Assembly (NCBI GenBank): GCA_014843695.1
Contig: CM026387.1
Coordinates: forward strand, 76,885,548-76,949,547
Direction of reading: 5' to 3'
Length of the DNA stretch: 64,000 nucleotides
DNA from: Archivesica marissinica
Taxonomy: Eukaryota; Mollusca; Bivalvia; Venerida; Vesicomyidae
Positions 44,118 through 52,667 of the stretch are shown piece by piece (position 1 is the first letter of the stretch; every line of letters starts with the position of its first letter). A model generated the notes under the pieces. That model saw nothing but the letters and a program-made list of their open reading frames with translations. It was not told the origin of the DNA and did not search any database. Made by a program: the position numbers and the translations under genes.

Positions 44118-47100
44118 TTAATAACTAGTATATATAGTTATATGTAATAAACTAGTATATATCTATATATATATATGTTAATAACTCTAGTATTATATAT
44201 ATATATGTTAATAACTATAGTATATATTTAGATATATGTAATAACTAAGTATATATATATATATATGTTAATAACTATATATATATATATGTTAATAATT
44301 ATAGTATAATAACTATACTATATATATATATATAGTTAAACTATAGTATATATATGTTAATAACTATAGTATATATATATATGTTAATAACTTAGTATAT
44401 ATATATATGTTAATAACTATAGTATATATATATATATTGTAATAACTATATAATATATATATATATAGTTAATAACTATAGTATATATATATATGTTAAT
44501 AACTATATAGTATATATATTTAATATAGTAGTATCTAATATATATGTTAATAACTATAGTATAATATATATGTTAATAACTATAGTATGTATATATATGT
44601 TAATAACTATAGTATATATATTATATATGTTAATAACTATAGTATATATATATATGTTAATAACTATAGATATATATGTTAATAACTATAGTATATATAT
44701 AGGTTAATAAACTAATATTATAGTATATATAATATGTAAAACTATAGTATATATATGTAATAACTATAGTATATATATATATATATATGTTAATAACTAT
44801 AGGTATAATATATATATATATATATGTTAATAACTATAGTATATAATTATATATATGTTAATAACTATAGTATATATATATATATATATGTTAATAACTA
44901 TAGTATATATATATATCTATGTGGGTCTCTCTATATCCTCATTTTCGGCTTGAAAAGTCATTATCAAGGAAAACAAAACTCATCTGGCGAATTCATGTTC
45001 ACATGCATTCCAATAACAATCTTAAAGAAAATGAATGAGCCAGATGAGTTTTGTTTTCCTTGAAAAAGGCTTTTTAAGTCGAACATTCGGATATGGAGAG
45101 GACAACATATATACACTATTGTTTATACATAGAGACTTGTCCGGATGCCAGTTACACGTATGTGCCGGGCCTCAATATCTGCTTCAAGATCCATACATCT
45201 CCGCTCACTTGGCAAAAAGCACGTAACAGTTGTCAATCGGAGCACGCAGACCTTGCAGAGATCCACTCCACTGAGCAGATGCAATTCTTTGACACAAATA
45301 TGAGGACATTAGGAGCAGGTGTGTTACACGTTTGGCTTACGGTAGTAGAATGTATTTGTCAAATATTTATACTTCTTGTTGGGGGTTTGTGAGATCCCAG
45401 CCGCCGTACTTCGCTTCTACTAGTTTGTATTACTAGTATGTGTTAGGTATATGTTAGTTATACTATGTCGGTGTGCACTTTTATGGAGTCTTTTATACTT
45501 CCAGATACCAATGTTAGCACTCTTAGCTAACGTCACACATGCATTCACATATCAATTATATCTTATATTTAAGAGCCAATTCGAACATGTTACGAACCAA
45601 TTCACTGTTGCATCATCAGCCTCCGTCCGTCTTATGAGACTTGCATAAAGCTCGAATATAATATATGCAAGTCTTTCGGTATTCATTCAAGCCCCTATAT
45701 TCCACAGTATGTGTGTGTTTTACGTTTATTTATCGTCGCTACCGGTTGCCCATATGAGCGACGCCTCCTGTAGAGATTAGTCATTTTAGATTGTTGGGGG
45801 ATAGTGCAATGATACAGACAGAGACCCATTCCAGAATCTCCTCTGGTTCTTTTACATGCACGGTGTACAGCACCGACACGAGACCTCGGTTTAAAGTCCC
45901 ATCTGAAAAGACTGTTAATTTTATTATGGTCAGACGGGGGATCGACCACACAGTGCACAGTTTCTTTTTGTGTCATTCTATAAACATGTATATATATAGG
46001 ATTTTCTATCTCTGCACAATTATTTACCAAAATGATAAATTTTTCTAAATCGGTTATACATACATGCTGCTGCATAAGCATAGCATTATGTTATAAGGAA
46101 TCTTTCTCCACCAATAACAATTGGCGAGTCGCCAAATGACCTAAGCTGTTACACTCCATCGCAATTATTATTCTCCCAACTAAAATGGATGACCTTTCCA
46201 GAACGAGTCATATATCAGAAGGCTATACAAATGTATAACACATTACATGGAGCTGCTCCAGACTATTTAAAATCATCCTTCACTTTTACTTCTGATATAC
46301 ATCCTAGAATTCTTAGATCAACCTCAGAATATCAATTATACACACCGAGACCAAATTGTGAATTATTTCGTAATACATTTGAATTTTCAGGATCATCTAT
46401 TTGGAATTCATTGCCTCACTCAGTTCAAAATGCTCCAACTATCCAACAGTTCAAAATTCTCTACTTAAGGTGGAACTATAACAATTCAAACTAATCGCGA
46501 ACTTCTACTGTTATTATAAACGTGTATTGCGATTGCTATATTTATTAGAATCGTAAATATTGCTGTCTTTAAGTTGATTTCATACATATTTTGAAGATAC
46601 CACTACAAGTCAAATCTGCATATTGTTAGATAGATCTAGTATCATTAATTGTCTCATTCCCATTTTCTACTCTGCTAGCCAATTCCATATATCATCATAT
46701 TCCATTACATATTAAATATAGTTTCTCTATTTTTCAGCTTTTACATTACTATATTATTCCAATGTGCAGTTCTCACTTATAGTGCTATCTTTTGATTGCA
46801 TTTGATTGTATATATGTTGAGGGCCTCATGGTAGATTAACTTTTGTTAAATGAGTACTCTCGTTAAATAAAGTCTTTATTATTATTATTATTGTTAGATA
46901 GAGATAGATTTATTAATAGAGGGTGACCTAATTAGTTCTGAACTACTCTTCCTTAGGACCTTCTTAAATTTCTTAGCACTATAGCATTAATGCACATACA
47001 CAATAATCATAGCCAAAGTACACAGTTACGCCATGCAATATACATGTATAATGTTGTACAATGTAACTTAAACAAATCAGGTAATGCTATCGAAATACAA

Positions 47101-47659
47101 AAAGACATAAGCATGTTGAATGCCAATCACTATATATATAACTCTATATACCGATTAAAAAGTTGTTGTATCCATAATTTACATTTTGTCTTGAACATAT
47201 TTAAAGATCTGGACGTCTTAATTTCCAATGGTAGACAATTCCATATCTTTGGACCAGAGTATTCTAAATATTTCTTGTACATTTAACATCTGTTGGGGCG
47301 ACTTTAAACCCCAACTATAAGAAGAACCAGTAACTACAACACGGACTTGCTATAGAAACACAGGCAGCAATTACAACATATATTAAGAAGATACTATTTA
47401 GTTAGCACACATTCAGAGTAACTGCATGTCTATTGCAGCAAAATATTGGGTTGGCGCAGCACAGAGCTCTAACCAGCACACCTTCATCTGGCAAACGTCA
47501 AAGCAACCGGTAGCAGCATCTCTGTGGCATATGGGCGAACCGAATCACTCGTACGAGCACTGTGCTTCACTTGAAGGCTGGGCACTTGACCATATGTTCA
47601 GACTTAACGACTTGGAATGCGATGGAAATAACGCATACATTTGCCAGTACATGTGGTGA
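30890..47659 (+). CDS. LU-domain / mucin-like / triple C-type lectin protein, 5' partial (10 exons)
   Basis: Ten exons (30890-30955, 33150-33229, 34291-34559, 35740-35940, 37520-37646, 38914-39017, 39501-39713, 41645-41890, 45133-45318, 47439-47659) with AG/GT borders join to 1713 nt. That is 570 codons plus stop, with matching phase at every junction. Domains: the C-terminal part of a Ly6/uPAR (LU) domain with CCGPDFCN; a Ser/Thr/Ala-rich linker of about 80 residues, probably O-glycosylated; then three C-type lectin domains, each starting with the usual WQxAR/C or similar and having YWVGA and a final FICE or YIC. CTLD2 and CTLD3 carry EPN, the Ca-dependent mannose-type motif; CTLD1 has KPS instead. 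Likely a secreted or surface sugar-binding protein, plausibly immune. The start and signal peptide are not visible. I did not recognise a named gene. Confidence 0.87.
30990..31135 (-). mobile_element. SINE family D fragment, reverse
   Basis: Reverse tail GCGAAACAAGTTCCTACAAC followed by the conserved CTCGAGACCTCATTCCTGAT and GCATAATCGTAACGGC. Confidence 0.8.
31443..33085. repeat. 32-bp minisatellite (about 51 copies)
   Basis: Unit GAAGCTGCGGTATGTATAGC then TTGTGTATATGT. Two zones differ by TTGAGTATA and TTGTGTATA. There is one odd interruption at 32285-32303 (a run of A) and a damaged unit near 32758. All three minus-strand frames of the unit lack stops, so very long frames arise (up to 496 codons) in spite of a period not divisible by three. 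It lies within the intron between LU exons 1 and 2. Confidence 0.97.
33150..33229 (+). CDS. LU-CTLD gene exon 2 (end of LU domain)
   Basis: Acceptor TCTATTTCAG ends at 33149 and donor GTGAGT starts at 33230. It begins CNNVGGILVGRRGLTCAG and ends CCGPDFCN plus two bases. The CC-x-x-D-x-CN ending is the hallmark of LU/three-finger domains, and the split codon is completed by exon 3. Confidence 0.82.
33230..33954. other. Intron, no feature seen
   Basis: Contains a short CTAT/CTATCT stretch near 33533-33549 and otherwise single-copy AT-rich sequence. Confidence 0.5.
33955..34085. repeat. 40-bp tandem repeat, about 3 copies
   Basis: TGCCATTCTAACTTACATAA then TTTTACATTGCTTAACATAC in tandem, just before the Ser/Thr-rich exon's intron end. 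Confidence 0.92.
34291..34559 (+). CDS. LU-CTLD gene exon 3 (Ser/Thr/Ala-rich linker)
   Basis: Acceptor GTGTTTTCAG ends at 34290 and donor GTAGGC starts at 34560. After NDCNSLQS the exon is almost all Ser, Thr, Ala and Pro, encoded by imprecise TCATCA/GCAGCA/ACAACA runs. It is a mucin-like spacer that may vary in length between alleles because of the codon repeats. Confidence 0.85.
34560..35469. other. Intron 3, no gene seen
   Basis: A CT-rich, loosely repetitive stretch near 34730-35040 (CGACT/CTCGA motifs) has open frames without known features. A fragment of the dispersed repeat seen at 27345 lies near 35285-35345. Confidence 0.5.
35470..35692 (+). mobile_element. SINE family A, 5' truncated/diverged
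   Basis: ACCGTCTGACCCTGATAAAA then TTTACACCGTGCACCTAAAA and the tail AAATAAACGTAAAACACACA. The middle has a small deletion. Confidence 0.84.
35740..35940 (+). CDS. LU-CTLD gene exon 4 (CTLD1, first half)
   Basis: Acceptor AACTGTTGCAG ends at 35739 and donor GTAGAT starts at 35941; phase 1 at both ends. Contains LTWQHARDKCIKDGGDLFVF, the typical first helix, cysteine and GG-x-L of a C-type lectin fold. A strong CTLD signature. Confidence 0.88.
36049..36128. repeat. Perfect 35-bp palindrome with 10-nt loop
   Basis: CACAGGGATTCGGCACGTTT plus GGGGGTACTAGTATA at 36049-36083 is exactly reversed and complemented at 36094-36128. There is no coding content; it sits in the CTLD1 intron about 110 bp after exon 4. 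Confidence 0.96.
36129..37044. other. Intron, no feature seen
   Basis: The short open frame here (36113-36346) is hydrophobic but has no homology I recognise. Confidence 0.45.
37045..37255 (+). mobile_element. SINE family A, old diverged copy
   Basis: Recognisable by CCAGTGGTTAACACGCTGGA and TTTACACCGTACACATAAAA. Many substitutions suggest an older insertion than the other copies. Confidence 0.72.
37520..37646 (+). CDS. LU-CTLD gene exon 5 (CTLD1, middle)
   Basis: Acceptor GTGTTGACAG ends at 37519 and donor GTAGGT starts at 37647. Encodes DKYWVGASDHFHRGHHWLW and ends GKPSGNG. The EPN position is degenerate (KPS), so this domain may not bind sugar in the usual Ca-dependent way. Confidence 0.84.
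37647..38913. other. Intron, no convincing exon
   Basis: An imperfect inverted repeat (ATTCGAATATTCGG near 37690 and ATTCGGATATTCGG near 38450) could mark the ends of a roughly 800-bp element. I could not confirm a target duplication. Confidence 0.4.
38914..39017 (+). CDS. LU-CTLD gene exon 6 (CTLD1, end)
   Basis: Acceptor TTCCTTGCAG ends at 38913 and donor GTATGC starts at 39018. Contains ICAAATKTADHTWLML, then EHCDMRSNFICE, the closing cysteines of a CTLD. Splicing directly from exon 5 keeps the frame. Confidence 0.86.
39185..39415 (+). mobile_element. SINE family E
   Basis: tRNA-like head TGTCTCCGTAATCGAGTGGT and GGGTTCGAGCCTCACTCAGA, body AAGTACTGGTTAACCACTGG, and end GGGCAACCGGTAGCGACG before an A-rich tail. 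The 3' end shares GGGCAACCGGTAGCGACG with family A, so the two families share a tail. Confidence 0.78.
39501..39713 (+). CDS. LU-CTLD gene exon 7 (CTLD2, first half)
   Basis: Acceptor CTCATTTTAG ends at 39500. A short Thr/Pro linker leads to HCRNSDYTYDSQHGICYR and EARELCYKQDAELLQL, a CTLD start. I place the donor at GTATGC (39714) because that gives phase 1 and joins exon 8 in frame. Reading on to the stop at 39762 would cut the domain. Confidence 0.8.
39763..41075. repeat. 34-bp minisatellite with palindromic core
   Basis: Unit CATACTGTATGCACCATACA then GGGTAACGTACATG. Some units carry CAAGTATA instead and are 8 bp longer. ACGTACATGCATACTGTATG contains near-palindromes. It begins about 50 bp after the exon 7 donor, and open frames on the minus strand are artefacts. 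Confidence 0.95.
41350..41635 (+). mobile_element. SINE family A, full and well preserved
   Basis: Starts GACGGATCTGTAGTCCAGTG, has CACGCTGGACTGGTAATCC (tRNA-Thr-like loop) and the full body, and ends AAACGTAAAACACACG. It ends 10 bp before exon 8, so its tail probably supplies part of that exon's acceptor region. Confidence 0.92.
41645..41890 (+). CDS. LU-CTLD gene exon 8 (CTLD2, second half)
   Basis: Acceptor TCAATTACAG ends at 41644 and donor GTAGCT starts at 41891. Encodes AYWVGATRHTDGHFYWF, GEPNNAHDHDENC and LNDNHCDFQGYFICE. The EPN and the LND (in place of WND) predict Ca-dependent mannose-type binding. Confidence 0.92.
41935..42158 (+). mobile_element. SINE family C
   Basis: Head GTTAGCGCACTCTCTTCTCA and GGGTTCGATCCTCGGACC, body TCCGGGTACTCCGGTTTCCT; tail shortened. 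Confidence 0.87.
42430..44918. repeat. Long AT-rich satellite, GTTAATAACTATAGTATATA type
   Basis: About 2.5 kb of units ATGTTAATAACTATAGTATA with a variable (AT)n spacer. Many single-base irregularities suggest slippage or sequencing error. Open frames through it (Ile/Tyr/Val repeats) are not genes. Confidence 0.97.
44946..45087. repeat. Fold-back inverted repeat next to CTLD3
   Basis: AGGAAAACAAAACTCATCTG (about 44967) and CAGATGAGTTTTGTTTTCCT (about 45042) are reverse complements. Imperfect pairing extends outward through TTCGGCTTGAAAAG and CTTTTTAAGTCGAA. Lies between the AT satellite and exon 9. Confidence 0.85.
45133..45318 (+). CDS. LU-CTLD gene exon 9 (CTLD3, first half)
   Basis: Acceptor TTATACATAG ends at 45132 and donor GTGTGT starts at 45319; both phases fit. 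Encodes TCPDASYTYVPGLNICFK and LTWQKARNSCQSEHADLAEI, a textbook CTLD start. The acceptor is weaker than the others. Confidence 0.88.
45319..45704. other. Intron 9, first part; no feature seen
   Basis: Single-copy sequence without recognisable repeats. Confidence 0.45.
45705..45955 (-). mobile_element. SINE family A, reverse
   Basis: Reverse tail TGTGTTTTACGTTTATTTAT then CACGAGACCTCGGTTTAAAG and GGTCAGACGGGGGATCGA at the start of the head. Confidence 0.9.
46180..46895 (+). mobile_element. LINE 3' end (RT C-terminus and 3' UTR)
   Basis: An open stretch at 46189-46494 encodes VIYQKAIQMYNTLHGAAPDY and then GSSIWNSLPHSVQNAPTI, the typical C-terminal tail of a non-LTR retrotransposon polyprotein. 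The 3' UTR has GAGGGCCTCATGGTAGATTA and AAATAAAGTCTTTATTATTA, ending in a TTA microsatellite. 5' truncated and inside intron 9 of the lectin gene. Confidence 0.85.
46900..47290 (-). mobile_element. LINE 3' end, reverse (tail to tail with the previous)
   Basis: On the minus strand, 47190-47285 encodes YKKYLEYSGPKIWNCLPLEI and SRSLNMFK, the C-terminal tail of another non-LTR polyprotein. Its 3' end meets the previous LINE's tail near 46895-46920. Confidence 0.78.
47439..47659 (+). CDS. LU-CTLD gene exon 10 (CTLD3, end and stop)
   Basis: Acceptor TCTATTGCAG ends at 47438, and the frame ends at TGA 47657-47659. Encodes AKYWVGAAQSSNQHTFIW, HMGEPNHSYEHC and LNDLECDGNNAYICQYMW. The EPN and LND predict mannose-type binding. 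There is no transmembrane helix or anchor after the domain, so a secreted form is likely. Confidence 0.92.
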
Positions 47660-47997
47660 ATTATAATGTGAAACAGAATAACAGTTTCAGCAGTATTATT
47701 TAAGTGAAGTTGTGTGTTGTTGTTTTGTGAAAGGTAGGTATTACTGACCCGCTGACCCCAGTTAATTTCTGTCTGGATAATCACGTTGGTAACTAATGAA
47801 GGGTAGTAGCCAACGTGGGTACTCGCTCACAGCTCATAAGTGCTTCGAGTTATTCTATCCCCTAGTCATGTCTGTGCCAATCATTTATCTTTCATATAAA
47901 ACGTGTTTGCAATATATCTCTGTATGGTAATATGTTTATTCGATACATTCATATGAGCTAAAGAGTTAGATTTTCAATTCATTGTTCTAATCATAAT
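47660..47997 (+). other. Probable 3' UTR of the lectin gene
   Basis: AT-rich, with no clear AATAAA before the next array, so the polyadenylation site could not be placed. Confidence 0.45.
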
Positions 47998-48610
47998 ATT
48001 ATACCAAACCTGTTAAGCTGAAGTCCAAGAGTTAAGTTCAGACACGACACATACCGCGTAGAGGAAGTCCTAGAGTTAAGTTCAGACACGACACACACCT
48101 CGTAGAGGAAATCCTAGAGTTAAGTTCAGACACGACACACACCTCGTCGCGGAAGTCCTTAGAGTTAAGTTCAGACACGACACACACCTCGTCGAGGAAG
48201 CCCTAGAGGTAAGTTCAGACACGACACACACCTCGTCGAGGAAATCCTAGAGTTATGTTCTTGTGGAAGTCGTGATAGCACAGTGGATGCGCGTTCGCTT
48301 CAGGTGCGAAAGATCCGTTTCGAGCCCCGCTGGAGCCGTTACGATTGTGTCCTTAGGCAAGGCATTTAAATGCCACGTTGCCTCTTCTCTCTCCCTCGTG
48401 GCAATGGATTCCATCAGGAATGAGGTCTCGAGAGTGATTAATATAAGTTGTAAGAACTTGGTTCGCAATCGAGCTAAAATAAATTTATATAAAATAATAA
48501 AAAAAAGTTAAGTTCAGACACGACAAGCGCACGCGCACGCACGCACACATACACCTCTTTGAGGAAAACCTAGAGTTAAGTTCAGACGCGACACGCACCT
48601 CTTCGATGAA
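47998..48610. repeat. 44-bp minisatellite interrupted by a SINE
   Basis: Units such as CCTAGAGTTAAGTTCAGACA then CGACACACACCTCGTCGAGG, about five copies to 48258. The array resumes at about 48507 after the SINE D insertion and fades near 48610 with a (CGCACG)n stretch. Confidence 0.92.
48258..48495 (+). mobile_element. SINE family D, full copy inserted in the minisatellite
   Basis: tRNA-like head GTCGTGATAGCACAGTGGAT, loop TTCAGGT (CAG, Leu-like) and CGTTTCGAGCCCCGCTGG. The body is GCCGTTACGATTGTGTCCTT, with tail CGAGCTAAAATAAATTTATA and an A run. AGAGTTA (left) and AAAGTTA (right) may be remnants of the target duplication. Confidence 0.88.
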
Positions 48611-49180
48611 GACCTTTGAGTAGTTTTAATAGTTCACGTACTATTTCGAATGAGTCTACATTTTCTTTTGGTGTGCGTGTGTGTATCACCCTGCGTTTTA
48701 TCATAGTGACTTTCAATGTTTCTTGACTTTTGTAGAACGGCGATGGTTTTGCTATATATTCTTCTACTATCGTATGCAAACTATTTTTAAAGTTTTCAGT
48801 GGGATTTTCAGAGTGAATTAAATTATCATCTAAACTAAGATTAGATCATCACTTACATGTGTACAATGTCTTCAAAGTTGTGCTAATGAGAAACATCGTT
48901 GGCTTTTCTATTACCTCCCTTGGCAGATATAGTCAGATGTATCCCTAAATGTATAGTGGTCCTTTCAGTTGGAATCCTTTAGGTTTTTACTGTGGTTCTC
49001 TAACCAGATATTGTGGTATGATAAATGTGATTTTTATCAAAATCATGTTAATTAAATAATAAAAAAATGTGTAAGTATCCATTGGAATTACTGTAGGATA
49101 TATGTGGAGATATAGTAATTTAATAATTATAAGATGAGAAAGTGGATGAACATTGATAGCATGAAGGAAGCAATGGTACA
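48611..49180. other. Intergenic, no feature seen
   Basis: AT-rich; short open frames on the minus strand have no recognisable feature. Confidence 0.45.
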
Positions 49181-49186
49181 ACAGAC

Positions 49187-49510
49187 GGATCTGTAGTCCA
49201 GTGGTAACACGCTGGACTGGTAATCCATGGATCGCAGGTTCGATCCCCCGTCTGATCCCCGGTTGCTCATATGAGCGACGCCTCCTGAAGAGATTAGTCA
49301 TTTTAGATTTTTGGAGGGTAGTACAATGATACAGAGAGAGAGACCCATTCCAGAATCTCCTCTGGTTCTTTTACAGAGAGAGAGACCCATTCCAGAATCT
49401 CCTCTGGTTCTTTTACGTGCACGGTGTAAAGCACCGACACGAGACCTCGGTTTAACGTCCCATCTGAAAGACTGTTAATTTTATTAGGGTCAGACGGGGG
49501 ATCGAACCTG
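49187..49510. mobile_element. Chimeric SINE A: forward head joined to reverse body
   Basis: 49187-49257 is the tRNA-like head in plus orientation (GACGGATCTGTAGTCCAGTG to CGATCCCCCGTCTG). From about 49258 the sequence is the family A 3' part and body on the minus strand (GGTTGCTCATATGAGCGACG to GGTCAGACGGGGGATCG). A 54-bp stretch (AGAGAGAGACCCATTCCAGA onward) is duplicated at 49330-49420. Confidence 0.85.
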
Positions 49511-49884
49511 TGTGATTATGTTGATGCGGGTGATGGCTATATAGCATTTTATTCTAACCTCTCGAAACCCAAGATGTTGCGCGATTGCGATGCGAAGACG
49601 TTCCTCTATTCATTAAATGTATGCGGTTGAGATTACGAGACTTGGCTGAATGTGCTAGCTAGCTGCAATGTGAACAAAATAGGTCGTTGAAGGAATGGCA
49701 GAACACAGTTAACAGGTCAAATGTACATGTATCCAAATTTAAGGCAGTTGTGACACTGAAGAGAAGCAACACACATCTTGACTTTAGTTAGGAAATAATA
49801 GATTTTGCCATACCCAGAAATAATAACCCCACACACTGGCTTATTTGCGCGGGGAAGATGAGTGCGGGATGATAGTCGACCAAA

Positions 49885-49970
49885 ATATAATAATAATAAT
49901 AATAATAGACTTTATTTAAAGAGGGTTACACATTTAGTTACAAAACTAATCTTCCATGAGGCCCTCAGAC
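49885..49970 (-). mobile_element. LINE 3' tail, reverse
   Basis: Reverse complement reads GAGGGCCTCATGGAAGATTA, then CCCTCTTTAAATAAAGTC and a (TTA)n run. This is the same 3' UTR family as the LINE at 46180-46895. The sequence to about 50370 may be the rest of its 3' part, but I could not recognise it. Confidence 0.75.
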
Positions 49971-50424
49971 ATACAAAATTTACAGTGATAAATGAAAATA
50001 AAACACCAAAACAATACAGCAAGCATACAACGCACTCCATACACACTGATTACATTATATAAATGTAGCATTCTATCTAGAAAATAAATAACTGTGTTGC
50101 TTTGGGAATTACTATTGTCTCTTGTGATTTCGATGTATTTAGTTGTTGTGTCATGTTGGTCGCTATGCTCATCCACACTCTCAGTCTCAACAACACAGTA
50201 AAATTGCTGCAACGAGCTACCACCATGTGTTGAGTGTAGAGAATAGTCAGGATAAAATATGCAAGAAAAATTGACGAATGATGGTGGGCCACGTTGTCAA
50301 ACCACATCAAACTAGTGTATCCTTTTGTGAGAGAGTTGTACACTTTTACAGAGAGATATATCTGGTATGTTCATTCATGTTGCTTATATCGGATCCCGAG
50401 TCTCCAACTTATCGAAACGAACTA

Positions 50425-50652
50425 TTTAGCGCATTGGTTAGCGCGCTCGCTTCTCACCAATGCAACCCGGGTTCGATCTTCGGACCGGGAAGTATGCGAG
50501 ATGGTACGGTGGTCGCCAGATCGGACAGGTGGGTTTACTCCAGGTACTCCGGTTTCCTCCCACACGAATGATCACATATACGCTTTCATCATGATTAATA
50601 TAAGTTGTTAGAACTTGCTTCGCAATCGTTGTAAAATAAATAAAGTTTAAAC
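50425..50652 (+). mobile_element. SINE family C
   Basis: Head GGTTAGCGCGCTCGCTTCTC and CCCGGGTTCGATCTTCGG, body and tail TTGTAAAATAAATAAAGTTT as in the copy at 23740. Confidence 0.9.
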
Positions 50653-51095
50653 ATACATTAATATATTTGATTAGAATAATATAGATGATATGCAATATTG
50701 ATTAATAATTCTCAGCGCAGAGACATGATAATTATACTCAACAAAATTCCCAAAACGTTCAAAGTTATGCTTTTTCGTGTTTGAAATTATTTTTGGTCCA
50801 ATGAGATGGCAGCATTTTTCAAACTTTGAAGGAATTTATTTTAGTATATCAGCTTTAAAACACTAACCAGGTTAAAGTTTATTAGTACGTATTTACAACA
50901 TTAAGTGATTTACCGACTTTATTGCGCATGTGTGCCTTGGAGGCGGAGCTACAGGGGTGTTGGTTTTTTGTTTACCTTCATCCGATACACAAGAGAACAG
51001 CTGTTAGTTTAGACGCTCGTCTAATATTATGTATTGAAACCAACAAGGGCATTTTTTCTCTCAAAAATGTACATAGTACCTTCACGATTAAAGTT
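50653..51095. other. Intergenic, no feature seen
   Basis: No recognisable repeat or coding stretch. Confidence 0.4.
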
Positions 51096-51099
51096 CTGT

Positions 51100-51370
51100 T
51101 TACAGTTCGAGCAGTGTTTACAGATATACGTAAAGCGTTTGATAAGGTGTGGTATAGTGGTATTCTTGTAAAACTTCTTGTAAACCTATCTAAACAGTAG
51201 ACGACAACGTGATGTACTTCAAGGTGATACCTCTGAATGGCTATATATGCGTGCTGGGGTTCCGCATGGTTCCATTTTAGGCCCTCTTTTATTCCTAATA
51301 TTTATTAACGATATTGTTAATGAAATACAAAGCATATACGGTTGTTTGCAGATGAGACATAAACTTAGTA
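51100..51370 (+). pseudogene. LINE reverse transcriptase fragment
   Basis: FTDIRKAFDKVWYSGILVKL, and in another frame RAGVPHGSILGPLLFLIFIN followed by DIVNEI. These are palm motifs of a non-LTR reverse transcriptase. A stop and frameshift separate them and the YADD region is lost. A dead remnant. Confidence 0.88.
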
Positions 51371-51630
51371 ATGGCATTGGACTTCCGGTATTCAAAATGT
51401 AGTGGTGCCATTTTATTGAGTATAAAAAAAGAAGTTTTCTATGGATTAGAAATACATTAACGGGGGTATGTGACGAAAATTAGTGAGACAACATAAATTA
51501 TATAAAATGGACTATGAAATATAGACACATGTCGATGTAAGGTGAGGTATTTACATATTTGGCGAAGATTGTCGTACCCCACCCACCTTCATTACATAGT
51601 ATGACGTCACATAAATGAGCGACCGTCCCG

Positions 51631-51992
51631 ATGCCTGCTAAGCTGAAGCAGCATCAACGAAAGCGAAACAGGTCTTCTCCAACTCAACAACAACATCACC
51701 ATCACTACTTTCTTAAAAAAAAACATAAAGCTAGTATTCCCTTAGATATTGAAAGTTACGTTAGTTTTTATAGTGCTCATTCTGAAACAGAAGAGGTCAT
51801 AGAGTCAACTATGTGTGACCATTGCAATTTTTCAAAAGAAGACCTCAACGAAGTGGCTTCCAAAATGGTTGAACAGTTCAAATCGCAATTAATTAACAAG
51901 CTACTGTGTTTGAAAACATTGTAGAAACCAAAACTAAAAAGTTACAGGATGAGCTTACAGCACTAAAAATATCGAGAATAGTGTGTTATGGG
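51631..51992 (+). pseudogene. LINE ORF1-like protein, N-terminal part
   Basis: Begins MPAKLKQHQRKRNRSSPTQQ with basic and His-rich sequence, then an acidic helical part. A one-frame shift occurs near 51920, after which ENIVETKTKKLQDELTALK continues a coiled coil. The frame is interrupted at 51993 by a hAT element and resumes after 53610. Confidence 0.72.
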
Positions 51993-52244
51993 CAGGGTTG
52001 GCACATTTTGGACAATTGCATTTTGGACAGGGGTTTTGGACAGTCCAAAAGTGTCCTGTCTAGAATTAATAAAAGACACCAAATTGTCCAAAAGTGTCCT
52101 AAATGAATTTTTGGCAAAATGTATTTACTAAATCATATCCTAGTATAAACATAGTAGTTTATATGTTTCTGTAGCAAAATTGATTCTTTGTATATGGAGG
52201 GGTTATATGGGATTACATTCACACATATAATTCACCATTGTCTT

Positions 52245-52570
52245 TGTTGTCACAGGACCTATTATACCCACAGTGTATGTGTGAAAACTTCAAATGACTG
52301 TGATTGACTCATATTTAAGGTCAATTTCTTTGTTGTCACAGGACCTATTATACCCACAGTGTATGTGTGAAAACTTCAAATGACTGTGATTGACTCATAT
52401 TTAAGGTCAATTTCTTTGTTGTCACAGGACCTATTATACCCACAGTGTATGTGTGAAAACTTCAAATGACTGTGATTGACTCATATTTAAGGTCAATTTC
52501 TTTGTTGTCACAGGACCTATTATACCCACAGTGTATGTGTGAAAACTTCAAATGACTGTGATTGACTGTC
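52245..52570. repeat. 86-bp tandem repeat x 4 inside the hAT element
   Basis: TTCTTTGTTGTCACAGGACC to ATTTAAGGTCAA repeated nearly without change; the first and last copies are partial. Subterminal repeats can be transposase binding sites, but that role is inferred. Confidence 0.93.
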
Positions 52571-52667
52571 TAAACATACCCAGCCTATAAAAGTTTAGGG
52601 CTGTGTGAAAAGGATATCATTTACTGAATGTTATTCTGTCATATCACATTCACATAATATCTCCACA

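Noticed and set aside
46990..47286. Plus-strand 98-codon frame
   Set aside because: The minus strand encodes a LINE polyprotein tail, so the plus frame is a shadow.
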